Of a DNA stretch of 64,000 bases, positions 27,270 through 35,900 are shown in pieces. A program made the translations under genes and the position numbers. The notes under the pieces were generated by a model. It searched no databases. It saw only the letters and a program-made list of their open reading frames with translations, and had not been told where the DNA came from. Within the stretch, counting starts at the first letter, position 1; each line of letters opens with the position of its first letter. The stretch covers positions 124,001-188,000 of the forward strand of contig NZ_JAAZQJ010000007.1 in NCBI RefSeq assembly GCF_012275375.1. The letters are read 5' to 3'. The DNA is from Dyella sp. SG609. Lineage in GTDB: Bacteria > Pseudomonadota > Gammaproteobacteria > Xanthomonadales > Rhodanobacteraceae.

Positions 27270-28748
27270 ATGACGCTTCCCCGTGCCCACCGCCCGACCC
27301 GGCAGCAGCCATTGGATGCACCGCTATCGCGCGCCCGCAGCGCGCCATCGCTGCAACGCCAATTGCTGCTGCGGCTGCGCGAAGCCGTGCTCGGCGGCAC
27401 GCTGCCGGCCGGCAGTCCCTTGCCGGGAACACGCGCGCTGGCGGAGGCGCTCGGCATCTCGCGCAACACCGTCATGGCCGTCTATGAGCAACTGCTGGCC
27501 GAAGGATTCGTGCAATCCGACCGGCGCGGCACGCGCGTCACCGAGCTGACCCGGCCGGCGCGCACCAGGCAGGCGGCGGCGCCGCCGGTGGTTGCGCGCA
27601 GGGTGGCGAACCTGCGTCCACGCGCAGCCACGCCACCCGCGCACGAGGGCGGCCATTTCCGGCCCGGCGTGCCGGCGCTCGCGCAATTCCCCACCGGCAC
27701 ATGGCGGCGCGCACTCGATCGCGCCATGCGCGACCACGGCCCCGCCGCACTGGGCTATGGCGACCCGGCCGGCGAACCCGCATTGCGCGCGGCGATCGCG
27801 CGGCATCTCGCCGTCACCCGCGGCGTGCACTGCGAACCGGCCCAGATCGTGGTGACCGAAGGCGCGCAGGACGCGCTGGCCTTGTGCATGCAGTTGCTGA
27901 CCAATCCGGGCGACGTGGCCTGGACCGAGGAACCCGGCTATCGCGGCGCACGCACGGCCATGCATGCCGGCGACCTGGAGGTGGTACCGGTGCGCGTCGA
28001 CGCGCAAGGCATGTGCGTGGAGGCTGCCGAGGCGAACGCGCCGGCGCCGCGGATCATCTATACGACGCCGTCCAATCAATATCCCACCGGCGCGGTGCTC
28101 TCGGTCGCCCGCCGCCTCACGCTGATTGAAACGGCGCGCCGCCATGGCGCCTGGGTGATCGAGGACGATTACGACAGCGAGTTTCGCCACACCGGCGAAC
28201 CGGTGGGCGCGATGCAAGGCCTCGTGGCCGATGCACCCGTGCTGTACCTGGGCTCCTTCAGCAAAACCATGTTTCCCGCGCTGCGGATCGGCTTCCTCGT
28301 ACTGCCGCATGGCCTGATGCTCGTAGTCGCCGACGCGCTGCGCGAGCTGCAGCGCGGTGCGCAACGCCATGCGCAACTGGCGCTGGCCGACTTCATCGGC
28401 AGCGGCGAATACGCGCGCCATCTCGGGCGGATGCGGCGCTTGTACCGCGACCGGCGGCAGGCGCTGCTGCAAGCCCTGGAAGGCGTTTTCTCCATCGAGC
28501 ATCAGGTCGAGGGCGGCCCCTGCGGCTTGCATCTGACGGTGCGGCTGCCGGCCCGCTATCCGGATCGCGAACTGGTCGGCGCAGCGCGAGCGCACGGCGT
28601 GGGTGCGCTCGCGCTGTCCTCGTTCATGGGGAAGCCAGGCCCGGCCGACAATGGCCTGGTGCTGGGGTACGGCAACACGCCCGAGCATCTGTATCGGCCG
28701 TTGCTGCGTACGCTTGCGAAGCTGGCTCGCGGCATCGGCGCGCGTTGA
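27270..28748 (+). CDS. MocR-family (GntR-aminotransferase) regulator
   Basis: This 492-residue PLP-dependent regulator has a GntR-type winged HTH at about 30-95 (LRLREAVLGGTLPAGSPLPG then LAEALGISRNTVMAVYEQLL), a linker, and a fold-type I aminotransferase domain from about 130. The PLP-binding Lys is in SFSKTMFPALR (Lys332), and VIEDDYDSEFRHTG holds the cofactor-ring Asp. All PLP residues look present. The ATG at 27270 was chosen because earlier starts lie inside the repeats at 27223-27264. It probably controls the divergent GNAT gene or itself. It converges on the FAD monooxygenase gene with only 10 bp between stops. Confidence 0.9.
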   Translation: MTLPRAHRPTRQQPLDAPLSRARSAPSLQRQLLLRLREAVLGGTLPAGSPLPGTRALAEALGISRNTVMAVYEQLLAEGFVQSDRRGTRVTELTRPARTRQAAAPPVVARRVANLRPRAATPPAHEGGHFRPGVPALAQFPTGTWRRALDRAMRDHGPAALGYGDPAGEPALRAAIARHLAVTRGVHCEPAQIVVTEGAQDALALCMQLLTNPGDVAWTEEPGYRGARTAMHAGDLEVVPVRVDAQGMCVEAAEANAPAPRIIYTTPSNQYPTGAVLSVARRLTLIETARRHGAWVIEDDYDSEFRHTGEPVGAMQGLVADAPVLYLGSFSKTMFPALRIGFLVLPHGLMLVVADALRELQRGAQRHAQLALADFIGSGEYARHLGRMRRLYRDRRQALLQALEGVFSIEHQVEGGPCGLHLTVRLPARYPDRELVGAARAHGVGALALSSFMGKPGPADNGLVLGYGNTPEHLYRPLLRTLAKLARGIGAR

Positions 28749-28758
28749 GCCCTGGTCA

Positions 28759-30282
28759 TCAATGGAGGGACTGGCCGAACCATCGAGCCACGGCGTTCCC
28801 TGCTTCGCCAGCATGCAGCTCGCCTTCGCTGGCCCAGGCGACGAAGCCGTCGGGGCGAACCAGGAGGACGCTCACGCCCAGGCTGTTTTTCGCATGGCTT
28901 GAGATATAGGCGACCCGATCGCTCCAACGTTCCGCCAGCGACTGCAGCGGCGCGCTTGCATCGAAATCGACGACCAGGCCCTTGCCCGCTTTCAGCCATT
29001 CCCCAAGCCTGGTTCCATCGGCCAGCTCGAAATCCGGCGTACTGTATCCCGCCAGCGGGTGGCTTTCGCCGAGCTCATAGCGAAGCGCCACGCCCCATAC
29101 GCGCTCGGCGAAATACGTCGCGCCGTCGCGCGTATCGATCAGGTCGCGGATGATCGCCTCCAGTGCACGCGAGCTGGCACTCGGCCGCATCAGCGCCACC
29201 TGCGCACGCGACCAGTCCAGCACCTTGGCGCCTATCGGATGGCGTTCGCTGGTGTAGGTATCGAGCAGACCTTCGGGTGCGTGGCCGTGGATGGTGGCGG
29301 CGAGTTTCCATCCAAGGTTCATCGCGTCGCCGATACCGAGGTTGAGGCCCTGCCCGCCCAGCGGCGAATGGATGTGCGCGGCGTCGCCGGCGAGCAGCAC
29401 GCGTCCGTTGCGATATGCCGTCGCCTGTCTGGCGCGATCCGTCCAGGTGGTTGCCAGGCGCAGGGCGGTGACGGTGACCTCCACGCCGGAGACGCGGCGC
29501 AGCACGGACTGCACATGTTCGAGCGCGACCGGCTGGGTACGGTGATAGGCGCCGCCATCGAAGTCGACCATCGCGATCGTTCCGGGTGCCGTGTAGGTGT
29601 ACATGCCCGTGGCGGTGTAGTGGCGTCCGGGGCGCAGTTGTTGGGGATCGGCCAGTTCGACTTCGACCGAATAGCCGGTGAATTCCGGATCGGTGCCGGC
29701 AAACTCGAAGCCGCCCAGCTTGCGTACCTTGCTGCGGCCACCATCGCAGCCGACGAGCCAGCGTCCGTGAAAGGTTTCACCTCCCGCCCGAATCGCCACG
29801 CCGCCATCCGATTGCTCGAAGCCCTCGACGGCAAAGCCACGCCGCACCTTCGCTCCCAATGCGTTCGCACGCGCGGCCAAAGCGGTTTCGAGGGATTCCA
29901 GCTCGACCATCATGCTGGTGCCTGCCGGCGTGGGCAGGCGGTACGGCCACTTCGAAATGTCGACCTGGTCCTGATAGAACTGGATGCCGGCGAAATGCCC
30001 CGCCGGCTGGCGCGGCTGGCCCAGCCAATGCGCCGCTGCCGTGCCGTTGGCGCCATCCTTTGAAAGTTTCGGCACGGGAATCCCGTCCAGCAGCCCGCGG
30101 CGATAGAAAGCTTCGATGGTAGGCGCGGACAGGCCGCGCATGCCGAACGGCAGGCGCTTCAGCGGCGAATGCGGATCCTCGGCCTGCTCCAGCACCAGCA
30201 CCGAAACATGGGCCAGGCGCAGCTCGCAGGCCAGGAACAGGCCGACCGGGCCGGCTCCGGCGATAACGACGTCGTAGATCAA
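28759..30282 (-). CDS. FAD-dependent aromatic monooxygenase (PHBH family)
   Basis: This 507-residue flavoprotein hydroxylase has the GAGPVG Rossmann motif at 9-14, the DG motif in LVGCDGGRSKVRKLGG, and the GD motif LLAGDAAHIHSPLGGQGLN in the FAD-ribityl region. A C-terminal thioredoxin-like domain (about 395-507) is as in phenol/3-(3-hydroxyphenyl)propionate-type hydroxylases. The TTG at 30282 was chosen because it directly opens the FAD fold and has AAGGAA 6 bases upstream; the longer frame starts inside the divergent regulator. It is divergent from a TetR regulator with a 15-bp palindrome between. It likely hydroxylates an aromatic compound or detoxifies an antibiotic. Confidence 0.88.
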   Translation of the reverse strand: MIYDVVIAGAGPVGLFLACELRLAHVSVLVLEQAEDPHSPLKRLPFGMRGLSAPTIEAFYRRGLLDGIPVPKLSKDGANGTAAAHWLGQPRQPAGHFAGIQFYQDQVDISKWPYRLPTPAGTSMMVELESLETALAARANALGAKVRRGFAVEGFEQSDGGVAIRAGGETFHGRWLVGCDGGRSKVRKLGGFEFAGTDPEFTGYSVEVELADPQQLRPGRHYTATGMYTYTAPGTIAMVDFDGGAYHRTQPVALEHVQSVLRRVSGVEVTVTALRLATTWTDRARQATAYRNGRVLLAGDAAHIHSPLGGQGLNLGIGDAMNLGWKLAATIHGHAPEGLLDTYTSERHPIGAKVLDWSRAQVALMRPSASSRALEAIIRDLIDTRDGATYFAERVWGVALRYELGESHPLAGYSTPDFELADGTRLGEWLKAGKGLVVDFDASAPLQSLAERWSDRVAYISSHAKNSLGVSVLLVRPDGFVAWASEGELHAGEAGNAVARWFGQSLH

Positions 30283-30340
30283 GGCGATTTCCTTGGGCGG
30301 AGGCCGGATTGAAGGGGGTGTCGGATGCCCGGCCAAAATG

Positions 30341-30355
30341 TTACACTGAGTGTAA
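30341..30355. promoter_or_regulatory. TTACACT-G-AGTGTAA palindrome, putative TetR operator
   Basis: A perfect 15-bp inverted repeat lies in the 95-bp gap between the divergent monooxygenase and TetR genes, 59 bp from the monooxygenase start and 23 bp from the TetR ATG. The placement fits dual repression. Confidence 0.65.
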
Positions 30356-30377
30356 GTTTTGCGGGACGAGCATCGAC

Positions 30378-31022
30378 ATGTCAAATCCGCCCGGTCTGCG
30401 GGACAGCAAGAAGGCAGCCACGCGCCAGATGATTTCGGACGTGGCGACGCTGCTTTTCGTCGAACGCGGCTTCGAGAACGTCTCCGTGGACGAGATCGCA
30501 CAGGAAGCCGGCGTCTCCCGCAAAACCGTGTTCAATTACTTCCCGCGCAAGGAAGACATGGTGTTCGACCGCGAGGACGAAAGCCGTGAGCTGGTGCGCC
30601 AGGCCATCGCCGCCAACGGAGACCAGCCGCCTGTGCCGGTATTCCAGGCCTTGATGCGTGCATTGCTGGATGAGCAGCACCCGATGTTCCGCATCAACAA
30701 GCGCCCCATCCAGTTCTGGAGCACCGTCGCCGACAGCCCCGCACTCACCGTGCGTGCGCGCGAGCTGCAGGGCACGCTGGCCGACGATCTGGCGGCGATG
30801 CTCGCCGATGCCGTCGGCCGCCCGCATGCCGATCCCGAAGCGCGCCTTGCGGCGACCATGCTGGTCGGCACGCTGGTGGTGGCATATGGCGAAGCGCTGC
30901 GCGCCTTCCGCGCGAAGCGGAAGGCGCGCGAGGCATTCGCGAGCGTGATGGAACGGGGCTTCGCCGGCGTGAACGCCGCACTCTCAGCCACCCCCTACAT
31001 CGAAGCCAGCACCCCAAGGTAG
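30378..31022 (+). CDS. TetR-family transcriptional regulator
   Basis: This 214-residue regulator has a TetR HTH at about 12-58 (VSVDEIAQEAGVSRKTVFNYF) and a helical C-terminal effector domain. The ATG at 30378 gives the usual short N-terminal extension; its ribosome site is weak. It probably represses the divergent FAD monooxygenase and itself through the TTACACT palindrome. Its TAG stop lies inside the start of a REP-like repeat, so the C-terminus may have been reset when that repeat arrived. Confidence 0.9.
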   Translation: MSNPPGLRDSKKAATRQMISDVATLLFVERGFENVSVDEIAQEAGVSRKTVFNYFPRKEDMVFDREDESRELVRQAIAANGDQPPVPVFQALMRALLDEQHPMFRINKRPIQFWSTVADSPALTVRARELQGTLADDLAAMLADAVGRPHADPEARLAATMLVGTLVVAYGEALRAFRAKRKAREAFASVMERGFAGVNAALSATPYIEASTPR

Positions 31023-31107
31023 GTTGGAGTGAACGCAGCGAACTCCAACAGGAACGCCACGGCCGGGCGCCCGTTGGGGTTCGCCACAGGCTCACCCCAA
31101 CCTACAC
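31019..31107. repeat. REP-like inverted doublet, copy 1
   Basis: The left arm, GTAGGTTGGAGTGAACGCAG onward, faces an imperfect right arm ending CTCACCCCAACCTACAC, with about 40 bp between. It is the same family as the better-preserved copy at 46893-46983. It spans the stop of the TetR gene and ends 2 bp before the stop of the convergent chitin-binding-protein gene, filling the whole gap between them. Confidence 0.7.
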
Positions 31108-31108
31108 G

Positions 31109-32575
31109 TCAGAGCTGCGAAAGCGTCGTCGCATTGAACTTCATGCCCAGGTTGCTCTCGAGATTCCCGATCGCGAACTCCAGCACGCTGAAGAGCTTCG
31201 CCCGATCCGCCGCATTGCCGATATCCAGGCTCGCCGTGCCGGCCACACCTGCCTGCCCCAGCGCCGCATTGAACGCCGCCTGCGCCTGCGCCGCCGAGAT
31301 ATAGCTGGACGAAGTGCCGGAAGCGTTCGCGTAAGCCAAGGTCTGGAACACGCTGGAGAACACGCTTCCCAGCGTTCCCGCGCTGACATACACGTGATTG
31401 GCCGGCGTCACCAGCGTGGTCGCGCTGGTCGTCGGTATCGGCTTGTCGTACAGCTGGTCCAGGTAATAACGCACCTGGTACGGATACTGCCGATACGTAT
31501 CCTGCACGCCCCAGATCGAGCTGTACGCATCCACGGATGCCACCGTCGCCGGCGTGGCCGTCGCCCCCAGCCGGCTGTAGCTTCCCACCAGGCCGCCGTA
31601 ATAGCCCTGGTTATAGGCCACGTTCAACAGCACGTCGAAGAAGTTGTTCGGCAGCGTCTTGAAATTGACCAGCGCATTGTTGAAGGCCGGCTGCCATGGC
31701 GTGACCCATCCGCCCTCGCCGGTGCCGGTCACGATCAGCGCGACAAAATCGTTGTAGTGGAAATAGGCCGTCAGCATCGGCCCGTAGTACTTGTTGTTGA
31801 ACGAGGCCGGCGTCGGCTTGCTGTACTGCGTGGCGGCGGTGGCCATGGTGTAGCCGATATGCTTCTGGATCGCGATGTAATTGATCAGCGAATGCCCGGC
31901 CGGCGCATAGCTGCCGGACACCATGTCCGCGGCGTAGTTGTTGATCTGGTACGGACCGCCCTGCCCAACGCCCATCACCGCCTGCTGGTCGGGCGAGGGA
32001 TCGATCAGCGGACCGCTGCCGACATAATCCTGCGTGGCGATATTTTCCTGCAGCAGCTGCGCCAGCACCGAGCCGTAGACGTAGTCCTTGTTGAACTGCA
32101 GGCCGGGGTAGTACTCCTGCACCAGATGGCCGTACATCACGCCGGCGATCAGGTTGGACACGATCAGGTCGGTGTAGTTGTCGCCGGTGAGAACCAGCTG
32201 GTCCTGCGCATTGCCCACGCCCAGCAGCAGATGGAAGTTGATCGTGCCGGAAGTGCTGCCAACCGGCGGCGGCGGTGGCGGCGGCGGATTGGTGCCGCCG
32301 CCGCAATTGGCCACCACCGTCCACGGCTGGCCGCTGCCGGAAGCGCCGCTGTGCGTGGCTGGGTCGTCGCCGCGCGTCCACCAGTTGGCGGCGTAATTGA
32401 CGCCGTTTTCGCTCGCCTGGTCGCCGCCGACGTAAATGGTCGAAGCGTTCCAGGCGACCGAACAAGCCGGTTGCGATTGCGCATGCGCACCGATGGACAC
32501 CGCGGTCAAAGTCGCCGTGGCGATCGCGCGCATGCCGAGGGTGGACCACTTCGCCAGATGCTGCTTGCTGGGCAT
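31109..32575 (-). CDS. Secreted chitin-binding protein, possible lysozyme-like hydrolase
   Basis: This 488-residue secreted protein has a signal peptide to about residue 32 (AHA). A CBM5/12 (chitin-binding type 3) domain at about 38-91 has the aromatic pattern VAWNASTIYVGGD, YAANWWTRGDDP and WTVV. A run of eight Pro (about 97-104) links it to a roughly 370-residue C-terminal domain. That domain has VGQGGPYQINNYA near residue 185 and YYGPMLTAYFHYND near residue 250, reminiscent of lysozyme-superfamily or chitosanase-like enzymes, but I cannot name the family or the catalytic residue. The ATG at 32575 was chosen because GGAG is 8 bases upstream; the earlier ATG at 32581 leaves only 2 bases. A role in chitin or cell-wall attack is inferred. 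Confidence 0.75.
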   Translation of the reverse strand: MPSKQHLAKWSTLGMRAIATATLTAVSIGAHAQSQPACSVAWNASTIYVGGDQASENGVNYAANWWTRGDDPATHSGASGSGQPWTVVANCGGGTNPPPPPPPPVGSTSGTINFHLLLGVGNAQDQLVLTGDNYTDLIVSNLIAGVMYGHLVQEYYPGLQFNKDYVYGSVLAQLLQENIATQDYVGSGPLIDPSPDQQAVMGVGQGGPYQINNYAADMVSGSYAPAGHSLINYIAIQKHIGYTMATAATQYSKPTPASFNNKYYGPMLTAYFHYNDFVALIVTGTGEGGWVTPWQPAFNNALVNFKTLPNNFFDVLLNVAYNQGYYGGLVGSYSRLGATATPATVASVDAYSSIWGVQDTYRQYPYQVRYYLDQLYDKPIPTTSATTLVTPANHVYVSAGTLGSVFSSVFQTLAYANASGTSSSYISAAQAQAAFNAALGQAGVAGTASLDIGNAADRAKLFSVLEFAIGNLESNLGMKFNATTLSQL

Positions 32576-32744
32576 GGACATGTCTCCGAGTGAAGGCTGC
32601 TGATGGGCCGTGGTATCCATCGGCCGGGATGACAACGATTCCCCTCTTTCCCGTCAGCCGCGCGCAGCCTCACGCATCCACCCCCTTACCGGGCTGGATG
32701 AAAGAAGCCAAAAATACGAACAGCAGCGCCCGTCGAACGGCGAT

Positions 32745-32756
32745 GACAACGTTGTC
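32745..32756. promoter_or_regulatory. GACAACGTTGTC palindrome upstream of chitin-binding gene
   Basis: This perfect 12-bp palindrome is flanked by GAT and ATC on either side. It lies about 170 bp upstream of the start of the secreted chitin-binding protein, in the 332-bp gap shared with the autotransporter terminator. It is a possible operator; no cognate regulator is adjacent. Confidence 0.35.
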
Positions 32757-32867
32757 TATCGTTGCGCCGTTATCGCGCCAGCGACCGTGATGCGGATCGC
32801 AAAGGCGGGGATCGTCGCGCCTGGCCAGCAGACGCGATCGAATGCCTGGCGCAAGCATCAGCCGGAG

Positions 32868-32896
32868 AAAAAGCCCCTCTCCCATGCGGGAGAGGG
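32868..32896 (-). terminator. Rho-independent terminator of the autotransporter gene
   Basis: CCCTCTCCC pairs with GGGAGAGGG (9-bp stem, 4-base loop) 12 bp after the autotransporter stop and runs into TTTTT on the minus strand. The stem belongs to the same CCCTCTCCC hairpin family seen at 49223 and 61433, here serving as a terminator. Confidence 0.85.
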
Positions 32897-32907
32897 ACTT
32901 GGGGCCG

Positions 32908-35900
32908 TCACCACCGCATGCGGAAGCCCAACGTCCCGTTGAGCGCATGCGAATCCCCGAAGTGCTTCAAGCCGGTCGAAGCCTGCACTTCGCCGTAGAC
33001 CGAATAGCGTCCGTCCGCCCAGTCCAGCGACGCGCCCAGGCCGAAGCCGCCCCACAGGCGCTCGTTGCGCGAGGTGAAGTCAGTGCCTGCCACGTTCACG
33101 CGCGCATCGCCGCCAAAGTTGCGATACAGATTGGCAATGGCATAGACGTGCGTGGCGACCGAACCCGACTCGCCCTGGCGCGCACTGCGGTAATCGGCCA
33201 TCACGCCGGCACGTGCGGTGGTCGTGGTGCCCTGCTGCTGCGCCACGTGCGCGCCGAACGCATCGTTGAAGCTGTCGAAGCTGGCCTTGCCGTACGTCAA
33301 CTGCGCCTGCGGAACCAGCGACCACTGGTCGCCCAGCCGGAAGCGCCGGCCGGCTTCCACGCCCAGCGCGTACGCGCTGCCCTTGTTGCCGTCTTCCAGC
33401 AACTGCGCCAGCGTGGTCGAACGCAGATCGGTATCGAGACTGGACCAGCGCGCCTGGCCGTCGACATAGAAACCGTTCTCGCCGTACCAGGTAAGCGTGC
33501 CGCCGATGCCGTAGCTGCGCGTCTTCAGGCGGCCCTGGCCGTATACCGACTGCGCATTCGACTGATAGCGGCCGTATTGCAGCGTGGCGCCGCCCACCAG
33601 CTTGCCGCCCTCGCCTTCGCTCAGCGTGGTGTCGATGCCGGCCTCGGCTTTCCAGGTCGACAGGTCGTAGCGCGTGGCGCTGGTGCTGGTCTCGGGCTTG
33701 AAGCTCTGGTCGCCGCCCTCGACGCGCATCCACAGGCCTTCGCCGGGTTTCATGTTGTCCTCGGCCTGCACGCCGGTCCACAGGCGGTCGCCGGTGCGCT
33801 GGAACAGCGTGCCCAGCGTATTGACCTGCTGCAGGATGCCGGCATAGGCCTCGTACAGCGGCACGCCAGGCTGGTACAGCGGCTGCGGATTGCCGGGGTT
33901 GCCCGGATCCGTCGGTCCGGTGGAACCATTCACCAGCGCCGAGCGCAGATACCAGTCGCCGTCGTTCGCATTGGCCGTGCCCTGGTACAGCCGATACGCA
34001 TATGCGCCGGCCACCACCGCCTGCTGGCCCTGGAACACGTAATCGCCCTGCAAGGCGAATGTGCCGCCGGACGTGCCCTGCACATCGATCAGCTTGATGC
34101 CCTGCGCGGTCTGCGCACCCGCGCCGCCGACGTTGTTGACGCGCACCACGGTGTTGCCGGAGGTGTTGCCGGCGACCACCAGCTTGTCGGTGGCGGAACT
34201 GTCGTCGCCAAGCACGGTGTTGAACAGCAGCGTGCCGCCCTGTCCGGTGTAATCGCCGCGCACCGTCAGCGTAGCGCCCGGCGCCGCACCGAAGTGCACC
34301 GTGCCGGCATTGCTCAATGCGCCGATGCTTTGCGCGTGGCCGGCGAGATCGAGCGTGGCATTTCCCTGCACGGTGAACGCGGAAGCGGCGTTGAACGCAT
34401 GGTCCACCGCCGCCGCCAGCGTGCCCGCCGCCACCGTGGTGGCGCCGCCGTAGTTGGACGTGCCGGCCAGCACCAGCGTGCCGTTGCCCACCTTGGTCAG
34501 GCTGCCGCTGCCGCCGATGCCGTTGGCCAGCTGCAGCGTGGTGCCGTCGTCGGCGTCGATGGTGGCGGCGCCGCCTACGCCGACCGTGCGGCTGCTGAGG
34601 ATGTTGCCGGTGGTGTGCAGCGTGCCGTCGTCGATCGACAGGTTGCCGGAGGATTGGCCGAGACTGCCGTCGTTCGATATCTGCAGCGTGCCGGCGTGCA
34701 CCGTGGTGCCGCCGGTATAGGTGTTGACGCCGGTCAGCACCAGGGTGCCGAGATCGTCCTTCACCAGCATGCCGCTGCCGGTCAGCGCCGCATCGATCGT
34801 GGCCGTCATGCCGGCACCAGCCGCGGTGCCGTCGCCCACGCGGATGGTGTCGGCGCCGCCGGCCAAGGTGACGGAGCCGCCCGTCACCCGGTAGCCGTCC
34901 ACCTGGAACTGCATGCCCGACGCGCTCACCTGCCCGTTGGCGTTGTCCACCGTGACCGTGCCGCCCGCGCCGCCGAACACCGCAAACGTGCCATTGGTGT
35001 ACGGCGCATTGAGCGCGCCGCTGGCGTCGGTCCAGTAGTCGTTGTCGGCCAGGCGCCAGGTGCCGGTGCCGCCGTTGATGGCGCCGTCGTTGGCGTGGCC
35101 CGGGCCGTCCCAGAAGCTCAGCGTCAGCCCGGCGCTGTTCACCAGATTGACCTGGTGGGCGATCGAGGTCTGCACGAAGGCATCGCCGCTCGGCACCGCA
35201 CCGAGCGCGAGGCCGTTGTCGGTCAGCGCGCCGTCGTAGCTGAAGAGCCGATACACGCCCGCGCCGAAGCTGCCGCCCGCGGTGGCGGTCACGTCGAGCG
35301 CGCCGTCCAGCGTGAGGTTGCCATGCACCACGGTGAGGTCGTTGAGCGCGCCACCGGGCGTGCCGGCCTGGCCGAGCTGGTAGGCAAGCTTGCTGTTGGC
35401 GCCCAGTGCGAGGTTGCCGTTGATGGTGAGCGTACCCGCCGCGCCGGCATCGCCCGGACTCAGCGTGGCGCCGTCGGCCACCGTTACATTTCCGCCGATG
35501 GTGCCCATGCCGCCCAGGGTGGCGCCGCTCTGTACCGCGGTGGCGCCGGTGGCGCCGGACTGGTTGCCGTTCACCAGCAAGCTGCCCGACTGCACCGTGG
35601 TCGCGCCGGTATACGTGTTGGCGCCGCCGAGCACGGTGGTGCCGCTGCCCTTCTGCACCAGCGCGCCGGTGCCGGAAACCACGCCGCCGAACGCGTAGCT
35701 GTCCGAGCGGTTGAATGCCAGCGTGCCGTTGTTCGCCACATCGCCCAGGACCGAGCCGGCCGCGCCGCCCTCGCCCAGCTGCAGCACGCCATCGGTGACG
35801 GTGGTGCCGCCGGTGTAGGTGTTGTCGCCCGCCAGCACCAGGCTGCCGAGATCGGACTTGGTCATGCCACCAGTGCCGCTCAGCACCGAAGCAATGGTCG

